A stretch of DNA of 7,896 nt from Rubrivivax sp. (lineage in GTDB: Bacteria > Pseudomonadota > Gammaproteobacteria > Burkholderiales > Burkholderiaceae_C), in assembly GCA_027484885.1 (NCBI GenBank), contig JAIXSD010000689.1, forward strand, positions 1 through 7,896, written 5' to 3'. Shown here piece by piece: positions 1-5,271 of this stretch. A program made the position numbers and the translations under genes. Every line of letters starts with the position of its first letter. Position 1 is the stretch's first letter. The notes under the pieces are model-generated. The model was not told where the DNA came from and made no database searches. It saw only the letters and a list, made by a program, of their open reading frames with translations.

Positions 1-111
1 CCCTGGGACGAGATCGCCTTCCACACCGTGCGCGACACCCTGCGCCATTTCTTCGCCGACTGGCACGCTGGGCAGGGCTTTCCCCTGCACTGCGGCGACA
101 TCAGCTACTGA
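1..111 (+). CDS. C-terminal end of a Nudix hydrolase-like protein (5' truncated by window edge)
   Basis: Frame 1 is open from the left edge to a TGA at 109-111 and gives 36 residues beginning PWDEIAFHTVRDTLRHF. The Pro-Trp-Asp-Glu-Ile-Ala-Phe then Thr-Val-Arg-Asp-Thr-Leu pattern, with an aromatic/basic stretch and a short polar tail, resembles the C-terminal helix of bacterial Nudix hydrolases (ADP-ribose pyrophosphatase/YjhB-like). These enzymes hydrolyse nucleoside diphosphates linked to another moiety. The diagnostic Nudix box would lie upstream of the window, so the family call rests on this tail alone. The gene converges on lapD and is separated from it by 31 bp containing a hairpin. Bacterial Nudix proteins are usually 150-200 residues, so most of the gene is missing here. 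Confidence 0.55.
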   Translation, partial: PWDEIAFHTVRDTLRHFFADWHAGQGFPLHCGDISY

Positions 112-115
112 GCTG

Positions 116-137
116 CGCCTCAGCGCCGGCTGAGGCG
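116..137. terminator. Perfect 9-bp hairpin between convergent genes; possible bidirectional terminator
   Basis: CGCCTCAGC and GCTGAGGCG form a perfect 9-bp stem around a four-base GCCG loop. It fills most of the 31-bp gap between the stop of the Nudix-like gene (109-111) and the stop of lapD (143-145). Its position between two convergent stops is what a shared terminator would have. There is no clear T-run on either side, so it is not a textbook intrinsic terminator and could instead protect RNA 3' ends. Confidence 0.5.
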
Positions 138-142
138 GCCGT

Positions 143-2089
143 TCAGGACTTGTTGCCCTGCGCCGTGGCCCAGGGTCCGGTCACGCCGTCCACCTCGCAG
201 TCCCACAGGGCCTGCACATCCATGCCGTCGCGCAAGCCTTCGGCATAGACCTTGAGGGCCAGGCTGCGCAGCATCACCAGCATGCCGCGCACAAACGCAG
301 CGCGCGCCGCATCGCCCGACACGCCGCTGACGACCGAGGCGTCCAGCTTCACATAATCCAGGCCCGCCTGGTACAAGCGGTCGACTTGAGCGAGGCCGGC
401 GCCGGCATGTTCCAGACCCAGCTTGACGCCCAGCGGCCTCAGCTGCCGCCCCATTTCCAGGAGCAGATCGAAGTGCTGAACGGCGGCCGTCTCGGCCAGC
501 TCCAGGCCGAGCTTGCGCGCCGCCTGCGGCGCCTGGAAGACCTGCTCACGCACCCGCGCAACAAAGCCGCCATCGAGCAAGCTGGCCGGCGCGATATTGA
601 CGCAGCGGGCCTGACCGTCACGGTTGATGGCCTCCAGCGCCAGGCTGACCGCCAGCAGGTCCACCTCGGCCGTCAGACGGCTGCGCACGGCCAGGGGCAA
701 CCAGCGCGTCGCGGGCTCGAAGGGGCCATCGGCCTCCAGCTGCAGCTGCAGCGGACATTCCAGATGCAGCAGCCGGCCCTCGCGGTCCAGCAGCGGGAAC
801 TGGCTCAGGCGGGCACGGCGTTCTTTCAGCGCTTCCAGAATCTGGGCGCGCCAGGCCTGTTCACCCTGAGCTCCGGCGCTGCTGCTGGCCTTGCCGGCCT
901 CGGCCGGGGCTGCGCCGCGGTGGAACTCGACCACAAAGCCGGCCTGGGTCTCGGCGCGCGCCAGGACCTTGTCGGCCTCGGCAAACCACTGACCCAGCAG
1001 CGACTCGCGCGGCAGATCCACCGCGCCGAGCGAAACCTGGATGCCCGGCCCGAAGGCCGGCAGGCTCAGCCGCAAGGCGTCGGCCAGGGCTTGTGCGGTC
1101 TCGGCCGCCACATCGGGCGCCGGCAACCAGAGCGCAAAGTCAGAGCCGTTGAGGCGGCCCGCCAGGCAGCCACGCACCCGGTCCGGGTAGGCCTTGACGG
1201 CGCGCGACAGGGTCAACAGGGTTTGATCCACCGCCGGCCGGCCCAGGCGCTGGTTGAGCAGGGCCAGATCACGCAGGCGCAGCAGCACCAGGCCGCCGCG
1301 GGCCGGACCTTCGTCGCGCGTCAGCGCCGATTCCAGCTCGGCCAGGAAATGCTTGCGCGTGCTCATGCCAGTCAGCGCATCGCAGTGAGCCTGCAGGCGC
1401 AGGGCCTGGAGCTGCTCGCCCTGGGCCTCGAACATCAGCTTGACCCGCGCCACCATGGCGTTCATCGCCTCGGTCAGGCGCTGCAGCTCGGGCACATGGG
1501 GCAGCTCCATCTGCGCAAACTGGCCTTCCATCAGGCCGCGCGCCTGAGCCACGGCGTTGTCGAGCGGCCGGCGGATGCGATGCAGAGCCAGGTAGGCACC
1601 CAGGCTGGCCAGCGCACCCAGGCCCAGCAGCAAGGCGCTCATGCGGGTGACGCTGCGCCAGAGCTCGTCGTGGGCGTAGGCGCTGTGGCTGCGCACCTCG
1701 ACCGAGCCGATGGCGTTCCAGCCATTGGAGAGCTGGGCCACGCCGGGCTGCACCGTGATCGGGCTCAGGGCCACAAACCAGGCCGGGGCCTGGCTGGCGC
1801 GAGCTGGCGCACGGCGCTCAAACGCCAGCTTGCCATCGGGCTGACGCCAGACCACGCTCTCGTAATAGCCGGTGTCAAACTGAGCCGAAATCAGCAGCTG
1901 CATCAGCTCGGGATCGCCGCGCTGCTGCGACAAGGCCAGGGCCAGCGCGGCGGCGTTGTCGCTGTTCTTGATCTGCAGCTGTGTCTGCAAGAGCTGGCGG
2001 GTGGACACGGTGCTGACCGCCACCGCGCCCAGCAGCGAGGCCAGCACCACGCCGAGCACCAGCAGCCAGACTTGACGCATCAAGGACAT
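143..2089 (-). CDS. lapD: LapD-type inner-membrane c-di-GMP receptor (LapD_MoxY_N, HAMP, degenerate GGDEF and EAL)
   Basis: This 648-residue membrane protein has the full LapD architecture. It has a transmembrane helix (about 7-27), a periplasmic LapD_MoxY_N domain (about 28-148), a second helix (150-170), a HAMP relay (170-222), a GGDEF fold (235-390), an Ala/Ser/Gly-rich linker and an EAL fold (413-645). Both enzymatic domains look inactive. The GGDEF position reads NGSDF (314-318), EAL reads ECP (444-446), DDFG reads EHAG (560-563), and the late QG reads TG (637-638). Some EAL ligands remain (E444, N498, E530, K581, E617). In characterised LapD, c-di-GMP binding by the EAL domain lets the periplasmic domain sequester LapG, using a conserved Trp recalled as W125 in Pseudomonas fluorescens. 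W124 in a Gly-Trp context sits at nearly the same position here. The adjacent upstream gene is lapG. The start is set by GGAGGAGG five to six bases upstream. A second Met at residue 4 is worse placed. Confidence 0.93.
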   Translation of the reverse strand: MSLMRQVWLLVLGVVLASLLGAVAVSTVSTRQLLQTQLQIKNSDNAAALALALSQQRGDPELMQLLISAQFDTGYYESVVWRQPDGKLAFERRAPARASQAPAWFVALSPITVQPGVAQLSNGWNAIGSVEVRSHSAYAHDELWRSVTRMSALLLGLGALASLGAYLALHRIRRPLDNAVAQARGLMEGQFAQMELPHVPELQRLTEAMNAMVARVKLMFEAQGEQLQALRLQAHCDALTGMSTRKHFLAELESALTRDEGPARGGLVLLRLRDLALLNQRLGRPAVDQTLLTLSRAVKAYPDRVRGCLAGRLNGSDFALWLPAPDVAAETAQALADALRLSLPAFGPGIQVSLGAVDLPRESLLGQWFAEADKVLARAETQAGFVVEFHRGAAPAEAGKASSSAGAQGEQAWRAQILEALKERRARLSQFPLLDREGRLLHLECPLQLQLEADGPFEPATRWLPLAVRSRLTAEVDLLAVSLALEAINRDGQARCVNIAPASLLDGGFVARVREQVFQAPQAARKLGLELAETAAVQHFDLLLEMGRQLRPLGVKLGLEHAGAGLAQVDRLYQAGLDYVKLDASVVSGVSGDAARAAFVRGMLVMLRSLALKVYAEGLRDGMDVQALWDCEVDGVTGPWATAQGNKS

Positions 2090-2094
2090 GAAAG

Positions 2095-2102
2095 CCTCCT
2101 CC
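2095..2102 (-). promoter_or_regulatory. Strong Shine-Dalgarno sequence of lapD
   Basis: Read on the minus strand this is GGAGGAGG, followed by CTTTC and the ATG at 2089. It is the strongest ribosome binding site in the window. It fixes the lapD start and suggests that LapD is translated by independent initiation rather than only by coupling to lapG, whose stop is about 80 nt upstream. Confidence 0.8.
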
Positions 2103-2143
2103 AGGACGCTCGCGCGCGTTCGCCATGTTTGGGCGGGTTGTGC

Positions 2144-2170
2144 ATCGTCATCATCGTCGTCGTCTTCATC
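2144..2170 (-). repeat. Nine-codon GAY/GAA trinucleotide tract directly after the lapG stop
   Basis: Immediately after the lapG TGA, the minus strand reads nine consecutive GAN triplets (GAT GAA GAC GAC GAC GAT GAT, then GAC GAT). In the shared lapG/lapD frame they would encode DEDDDDDDD. The tract is an imperfect trinucleotide repeat inside the 81-bp spacer and upstream of the lapD ribosome binding site. It is not part of either predicted protein. It could be a former LapG tail, a slippage-prone simple repeat or an untranslated leader element. The sequence alone does not decide between these. Confidence 0.6.
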
Positions 2171-2827
2171 TCAAAAGCCTTCGGCCCGGGCCTTGCTGAG
2201 CAAATCGCGCCACAGCGACAAGCGCGCCAGCGGGTCACCGGCCGAGGTGGCGCCCACGCCCTGCCACAGGCCTTCGCCGTTGAAGCTGAATACCGGCTGC
2301 AGATCAGGCCGCTGCGAGGCGGGCCGCAGCTCGGGCACCAGGTTGTCCAGGATCAGCGGCTCGGCGCCCGGCTCGGCATAGTAGGCCAGCACCATATGCG
2401 CCAGCGAGCGCCCGCCCAGCTGGGCCCGCACATAGACCATGCGCAGCTTGGCCACCGGCGTGCCGGCATGGAGCAGGCTGAAGTACTTGGCGATGGCGTA
2501 GTCCTCGCAATCGCCACGGCCCTTGTCCAGGCTCTCCAGCGGGGTGGCCCAGTAGTCGATCCTGCCCCAGACCTCGCTGTCGTCGCGGAAGACCAGGTGC
2601 TTGTTGACGAAGTTGTTGACCAGGCTCAGGCGCGGCAGCTCTTCCACCGTGGCGGCGCGGTCGATCATCTGCAACAGCTGCTCGGCCTCGCCGGCGGTCC
2701 GCGGGCCGAAGCGGGCGGCGCTCTCCATCACCTTGTTGCGATCGAGGGCCTGAGCCAGCTCGGGCCAGAGGGCCTGGGCGCCGATCAAGGCCAGCGCCAG
2801 CACGCTCCCGGCCAGCCAGGACCGCAT
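2171..2827 (-). CDS. lapG: LapG-type periplasmic transglutaminase-like cysteine protease (BTLCP family)
   Basis: This 218-residue secreted protease belongs to the bacterial transglutaminase-like cysteine proteinase family (PF06035). The catalytic triad is visible: C107 in GRGDCEDYAIAKY, H144 in LAHMVLAYY and D161 in LILDNL. The Cys-His-Asp spacing of 37 and 17 matches what I recall for P. fluorescens LapG (C135, H172, D189). The Asp and Glu flanking the cysteine (D106, E108) are the recalled calcium ligands. Known LapG cleaves the N-terminal region of giant biofilm adhesins in the periplasm unless LapD holds it. The chosen ATG (2827) starts a good signal peptide: MRSW, a hydrophobic core, then cleavage near AQA at about residue 27. 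An in-frame ATG at 2941 would add 38 residues that do not resemble a signal peptide. Neither start has a strong ribosome binding site. lapD follows 81 bp downstream in the same frame. Confidence 0.92.
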   Translation of the reverse strand: MRSWLAGSVLALALIGAQALWPELAQALDRNKVMESAARFGPRTAGEAEQLLQMIDRAATVEELPRLSLVNNFVNKHLVFRDDSEVWGRIDYWATPLESLDKGRGDCEDYAIAKYFSLLHAGTPVAKLRMVYVRAQLGGRSLAHMVLAYYAEPGAEPLILDNLVPELRPASQRPDLQPVFSFNGEGLWQGVGATSAGDPLARLSLWRDLLSKARAEGF

Positions 2828-2979
2828 CAGGCCACCGCGCAAGCTGGCAGGCAGGCCCCAACCGCGCCGACTGGCAAGCAGCGAGGCAGGCGAAGAAGCG
2901 CCAGACCGATCGACAGTGGGGCTGCATACGCAAAAATGCATGCGTCAGGGCGCCTCGTGAGGGCGAAGAAGGGTTCGGG

Positions 2980-3028
2980 CAGGCCGGCCTGTGGCGATAA
3001 TTCAAACCACTGTACCGCTTGCACAAGC
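2980..3028 (+). promoter_or_regulatory. Possible promoter of the HDOD gene, with two flanking dyads
   Basis: The 241-bp spacer between divergent lapG and the HDOD gene holds GATAAT at 2996-3001, which matches the sigma70 -10 consensus in five of six bases. No good -35 lies 16-18 bp upstream. A perfect 12-bp palindrome, CAGGCCGGCCTG (2980-2991), lies just upstream of the hexamer where the promoter spacer would be. A second dyad, GCTTG-CA-CAAGC (3017-3028), lies just downstream, near the expected transcript start. This is a plausible activator-dependent or repressible promoter, but each element alone is weak. The rest of the spacer shows nothing else that I recognise. Confidence 0.3.
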
Positions 3029-3068
3029 CTCCCAGCGCCGCCACAGGCGCCAATTCGCCCCCCAGTTC

Positions 3069-3932
3069 ATGAGCACTGCTTCAATCCGCCAAGAAATTGA
3101 CAAGTCCCGCGCCAGCGGTGTGCTCAAACAAATCATCATCCCGCCCTGCCCCGAGCAACTGGCCCGCCTGCAGCAGGCCATGGCCCAGGCAGAACCCGAC
3201 CTCAACGAGATCGCCCGCATCGCCGCCAGCGATGTGGCCATGTCAGCCACCCTGCTGCGCATCGCCAACAGCCCCATCCATCTGTCCGACGGCCTGCCCT
3301 GCACCACCGTCGGCCAGGCCATGACCCGCATCGGGCTGGAGGAAACCGCCGCCGTGATGACGGCCTTTCTGCTGAAGAACGCGATTCCGGTCAACAGCCC
3401 GCATCTGGCGCGCTTCTGGGAACGCTCCACCAAGCGCGCGATTGCCTGCGCCTTCATCGCCCGCCAACTGCCCGGGCTCTCGCCCGATCTGGCCCACACC
3501 TACGGCCTGTTCTGCCACATCGGCATACCGGTGCTGCTGCAAAGCCTGCGCGGCTACGGCAGCACCATGGTCGAGGCCGCGGCCCGCATCGACCGCAGCT
3601 TTGTCGCCACCGAAAACGCCAACCACCGCACCGACCACGCCGTGGCCGGCGCCTTGCTGGCGCGCGCCTGGAATATGGCGCCCGAGCTGATGGCCGGCAT
3701 CCGCCTGCACCATGATCTGCAATCCCTGGGCCATGGCGGCATCGAGCCCGAAGTCCACACCCTGGTCGCCGCCGGCCTGGTGGCCGAGCAGCTGATGCGC
3801 CAGCACGAAGGCCTGAGCGAAGACGCCGACTGGGCCGCCCACCATGCGGCCGCGCTTGACTGGCTGCAGATCAGCCTCGATGACCTCGAGCACTGGGACG
3901 ATCTGCTCCGCCCACTGCTCGACGCCGCTTGA
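3069..3932 (+). CDS. HDOD-domain signalling protein
   Basis: This is a 287-residue soluble protein. Residues about 24-215 match the HDOD fold: an IPPCPEQLARL lead-in, then the SATLLRIANSPI motif typical of 'DPaLsakLLrlaNS', then VGQAMTRIGLEE. The usual metal-binding His-Asp of HD phosphohydrolases is replaced (GLFCHIG, C149-H150). The later His-rich segments (H186, H190, H214-H215) follow the family pattern. HDOD proteins are thought to be non-catalytic signalling or scaffold modules, often linked to chemotaxis, type IV pili, c-di-GMP or stress control. No effector domain is attached here. The C-terminal 60 residues are Asp/Trp/Leu-rich helix. The frame extends upstream to a GTG at 2991, but those 26 extra residues are basic and unlike the family, so I prefer the ATG at 3069 although it lacks a clear ribosome binding site. 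The gene is divergent from lapG and convergent with the NTF2-like gene, 28 bp away. Confidence 0.88.
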   Translation: MSTASIRQEIDKSRASGVLKQIIIPPCPEQLARLQQAMAQAEPDLNEIARIAASDVAMSATLLRIANSPIHLSDGLPCTTVGQAMTRIGLEETAAVMTAFLLKNAIPVNSPHLARFWERSTKRAIACAFIARQLPGLSPDLAHTYGLFCHIGIPVLLQSLRGYGSTMVEAAARIDRSFVATENANHRTDHAVAGALLARAWNMAPELMAGIRLHHDLQSLGHGGIEPEVHTLVAAGLVAEQLMRQHEGLSEDADWAAHHAAALDWLQISLDDLEHWDDLLRPLLDAA

Positions 3933-3960
3933 AGGCAGGCGCGCCGAAGCGCTGGGCCGA

Positions 3961-4356
3961 TCAGGCCGGCGGCAACAGCCGCCGCGTCGCGCCGGTGTGG
4001 AACGAGGCCTTGCGGATCAGGCCCTCGCGCACCTCGTAGATGCAAAGCAGCTCCACCTGCGCCAAGCCTTCGGGCAGGTTGCGGGTGATCAGCTCGCTGT
4101 CCACCACCATGGCCCCAATCACCATGCGAGAGACCAGCTGCGCATGCAGATTCGGCTCGGCAAAGCGCAGCTCAAAACGGGCGCGCAGCTCGGCATGCCC
4201 CTGAGCCAGCCGCTCGCCATGCAGCTGAAACTGCTCGGCATCGGGCGCGTAGGTGGCCAGCAGCCGCTCCAGATCGCGAGCGTTGTAGGCGTCCAGCTGG
4301 GCTTGGACCGTGGCCAAAGGGCTGCGTGTCTCGCGCGGGGTCAGATCCTCAATCAC
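3961..4356 (-). CDS. NTF2/SnoaL-like family protein (steroid delta-isomerase fold)
   Basis: This is a 131-residue cytosolic protein with no signal peptide. The opening helix (TVQAQLDAYNARDLERLLATYAPDAE, about 16-41) is the classic NTF2-like start. It is followed by a helix that caps the cone (GHAELRARFELRF) and by beta strands covering MVIGAMVVDSELITR, VELLCIYEVREGLIRKASFH and the tail. Members are small-molecule-binding cones that may be isomerases, hydrolases or non-catalytic. I cannot infer a substrate. The start is uncertain. A GTG at 4356 overlaps the stop of the upstream TPR gene by 8 nt and has a weak GGCGGG 9 nt upstream, so I chose it. A GTG at 4365 is the alternative. There is no early ATG in the family-like region. 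The overlap and an inverted repeat at the junction suggest that translation is coupled to the TPR gene. Confidence 0.8.
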   Translation of the reverse strand: MIEDLTPRETRSPLATVQAQLDAYNARDLERLLATYAPDAEQFQLHGERLAQGHAELRARFELRFAEPNLHAQLVSRMVIGAMVVDSELITRNLPEGLAQVELLCIYEVREGLIRKASFHTGATRRLLPPA

Positions 4357-4365
4357 GCGAGACAC
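4326..4365. repeat. Perfect 10-bp inverted repeat over the TPR/NTF2 stop-start junction
   Basis: GTGTCTCGCG (4326-4335) and CGCGAGACAC (4356-4365) are exact reverse complements separated by 20 nt. In the minus-strand mRNA they form a 10-bp stem whose loop contains the TPR gene's TGA. The 5' arm ends on the first base of the GTG (4356) proposed to start the NTF2-like gene. The stem would hide the region just before that start until ribosomes finishing the TPR gene open it. This is a plausible translational-coupling device. The alternative is chance in GC-rich coding DNA. Confidence 0.5.
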
Positions 4366-5110
4366 CCGCCGATTTGCGAGCGGCCTGCAAGCGCCGATTG
4401 ACGGCCTCGCGGTGCTCGCGCGCCAGGGCGTGGCTGCGCGAAGCCAGCTTGTCCAACTCGGCACTCAAGCGCGCGGCCAAGGCCAGATCACCTGCGCCGT
4501 ATGCCCAGATGGCCAATTCGGCACGGCTTTCGTAGGTGTCGAACCGGGACACTGCGGCCTCCAGTTCCGCGCGGGCTTCGGCCGCTCGCCCAGTACCAGC
4601 CAGGCTGCGGGCCGTCAGCAAGGCCACGGCCTCGACACGAAACTCCGGCCGCTCCTGACGCAGGGCGGTGAGCTGAGGCAAGGCCTCCTGGAAACGCTCG
4701 CAAGCCACCCAGGCTTGGGCGGCGCCCAATCGAATGTCGGGGTCACTGGCAAACGGGCCTTGCAAACAGGCTTGATAGCGCTGCGCGGCCTCCTCAGCCT
4801 CACCCATCGCCAGCAGGGCTGCAGCCAGACGCATCTGGTTTTGTGCCGTGGGCGTGTCCTCAAGAGCCAAGCGCGCCTCACGCACTTCGCGCGAGGGGTC
4901 CAGCACCTTGACGGCCGAGGCCATCACCTTGCCCGCCGTGCGTTGCACACGAGACTGCGGCAGGTAGATCGCGACAAAGTAAACCACGCTGCCCAGCAGA
5001 GGAAAACTGAACAGGATGATCAGCCAGTACAGCGGTTGACCATTGCGAATGGCATGAATGCCGCACAGCAGTGCCAGCAACACATGCAACCCCAAACCCA
5101 GAAATGGCAT
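4349..5110 (-). CDS. Membrane-anchored PLDc_N/tetratricopeptide-repeat protein
   Basis: This is a 253-residue inner-membrane protein. Two N-terminal transmembrane helices (about 3-22 and 27-50), containing the WLIILFSFPLLGSVVYF pattern, resemble the phospholipase D-nuclease N-terminal domain (PF13396), a membrane anchor without enzymatic activity. After a basic stretch (51-61), residues about 90-222 form four degenerate TPR-like helical hairpins, each with small-residue/Tyr packing positions (for example GEAEEAAQRYQACLQG and RFQEALPQLTALRQERP). Similar two-helix-plus-TPR proteins occur in other proteobacteria without an assigned role. TPRs usually hold partner proteins, here on the cytoplasmic side. 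I chose the ATG at 5110 because it is preceded by GAGGGAG six bases upstream and begins directly with the hydrophobic helix. An in-frame upstream ATG at 5230 would add 40 polar residues. The gene overlaps the NTF2-like gene downstream and is divergent from the YCII gene. Confidence 0.82.
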   Translation of the reverse strand: MPFLGLGLHVLLALLCGIHAIRNGQPLYWLIILFSFPLLGSVVYFVAIYLPQSRVQRTAGKVMASAVKVLDPSREVREARLALEDTPTAQNQMRLAAALLAMGEAEEAAQRYQACLQGPFASDPDIRLGAAQAWVACERFQEALPQLTALRQERPEFRVEAVALLTARSLAGTGRAAEARAELEAAVSRFDTYESRAELAIWAYGAGDLALAARLSAELDKLASRSHALAREHREAVNRRLQAARKSAGVSRD

Positions 5111-5187
5111 CTCTCGCTCCCTCAACGTGTTGAGCGCAGGGCGACCGGATCGATCACTCTGCATTTTTTTCTGGCCGGCATTGTGCA

Positions 5188-5206
5188 TGTTCGACCGTGA
5201 CGAACA
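5188..5206. promoter_or_regulatory. Operator-like dyad in the divergent TPR/YCII spacer
   Basis: TGTTCG-N7-CGAACA is a perfect inverted repeat with 6-bp arms, centred in the 161-bp region between the divergent starts at 5110 and 5272. Position and geometry suit a dimeric repressor that could control both genes. I could not identify convincing -35/-10 boxes on either strand to anchor it. A run of seven T lies nearby at 5164-5170. Confidence 0.3.
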
Positions 5207-5261
5207 CTCAGGGACATCCCGCTTTGGCATGATGAGGCGACACAGCTGCCTCCCCGAGAAC

Positions 5262-5266
5262 AGGAG
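5262..5266 (+). promoter_or_regulatory. Ribosome binding site of the YCII-domain gene
   Basis: AGGAG lies five bases upstream of the ATG at 5272. It supports that start, and therefore the N-terminal signal peptide of the product. Confidence 0.7.
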
Positions 5267-5271
5267 TCCCC

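Noticed and set aside
736..752. CAGCTG/CTGCAG alternating repeat
   Set aside because: It lies inside lapD and simply encodes alternating Leu-Gln residues with preferred codons.
2828..2941. Possible twin-arginine export signal (SRRGWGL) upstream of LapG
   Set aside because: The arginine pair lies about 15 residues before the hydrophobic core and lacks the usual following FLK-like residues. The internal ATG gives a standard Sec signal peptide.
2304..3053. Minus-strand open frame of 249 codons overlapping lapG
   Set aside because: It is out of frame with the clear LapG catalytic motifs and has an Arg/Ala/Gly/Pro-rich composition, so it is a shadow.
2991..3068. GTG-initiated N-terminal extension of the HDOD protein
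   Set aside because: The 26 extra residues are basic and unlike the family, the GTG overlaps the candidate palindrome and -10 region, and there is no ribosome binding site.
386..3100. Very long plus-strand open frame of 904 codons antisense to lapD and lapG
   Set aside because: Its codons are exact reverse complements of lapD/lapG codons, so it is interrupted only by TTA, CTA or TCA sense codons, which are rare in such GC-rich genes. Its product is a Gln/Arg/Ala/Gly/His-rich sequence without domains. Its continuity across the lapG-lapD gap simply reflects that the two genes share a frame.
3243..3893. Minus-strand open frame of 216 codons opposite the HDOD gene
   Set aside because: Gly/Ala/Gln/Val-rich sequence with no domain; it is antisense to a well-supported HDOD protein.
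3936..3954. Hairpin between the convergent HDOD and NTF2-like genes
   Set aside because: Only six base pairs with a bulged G and no T-run, too weak to call a terminator.
5224..5240. Sigma54-like GG...GC element upstream of the YCII gene
   Set aside because: The GG-to-GC spacing is one base short of the required ten, and the remaining consensus bases do not match.
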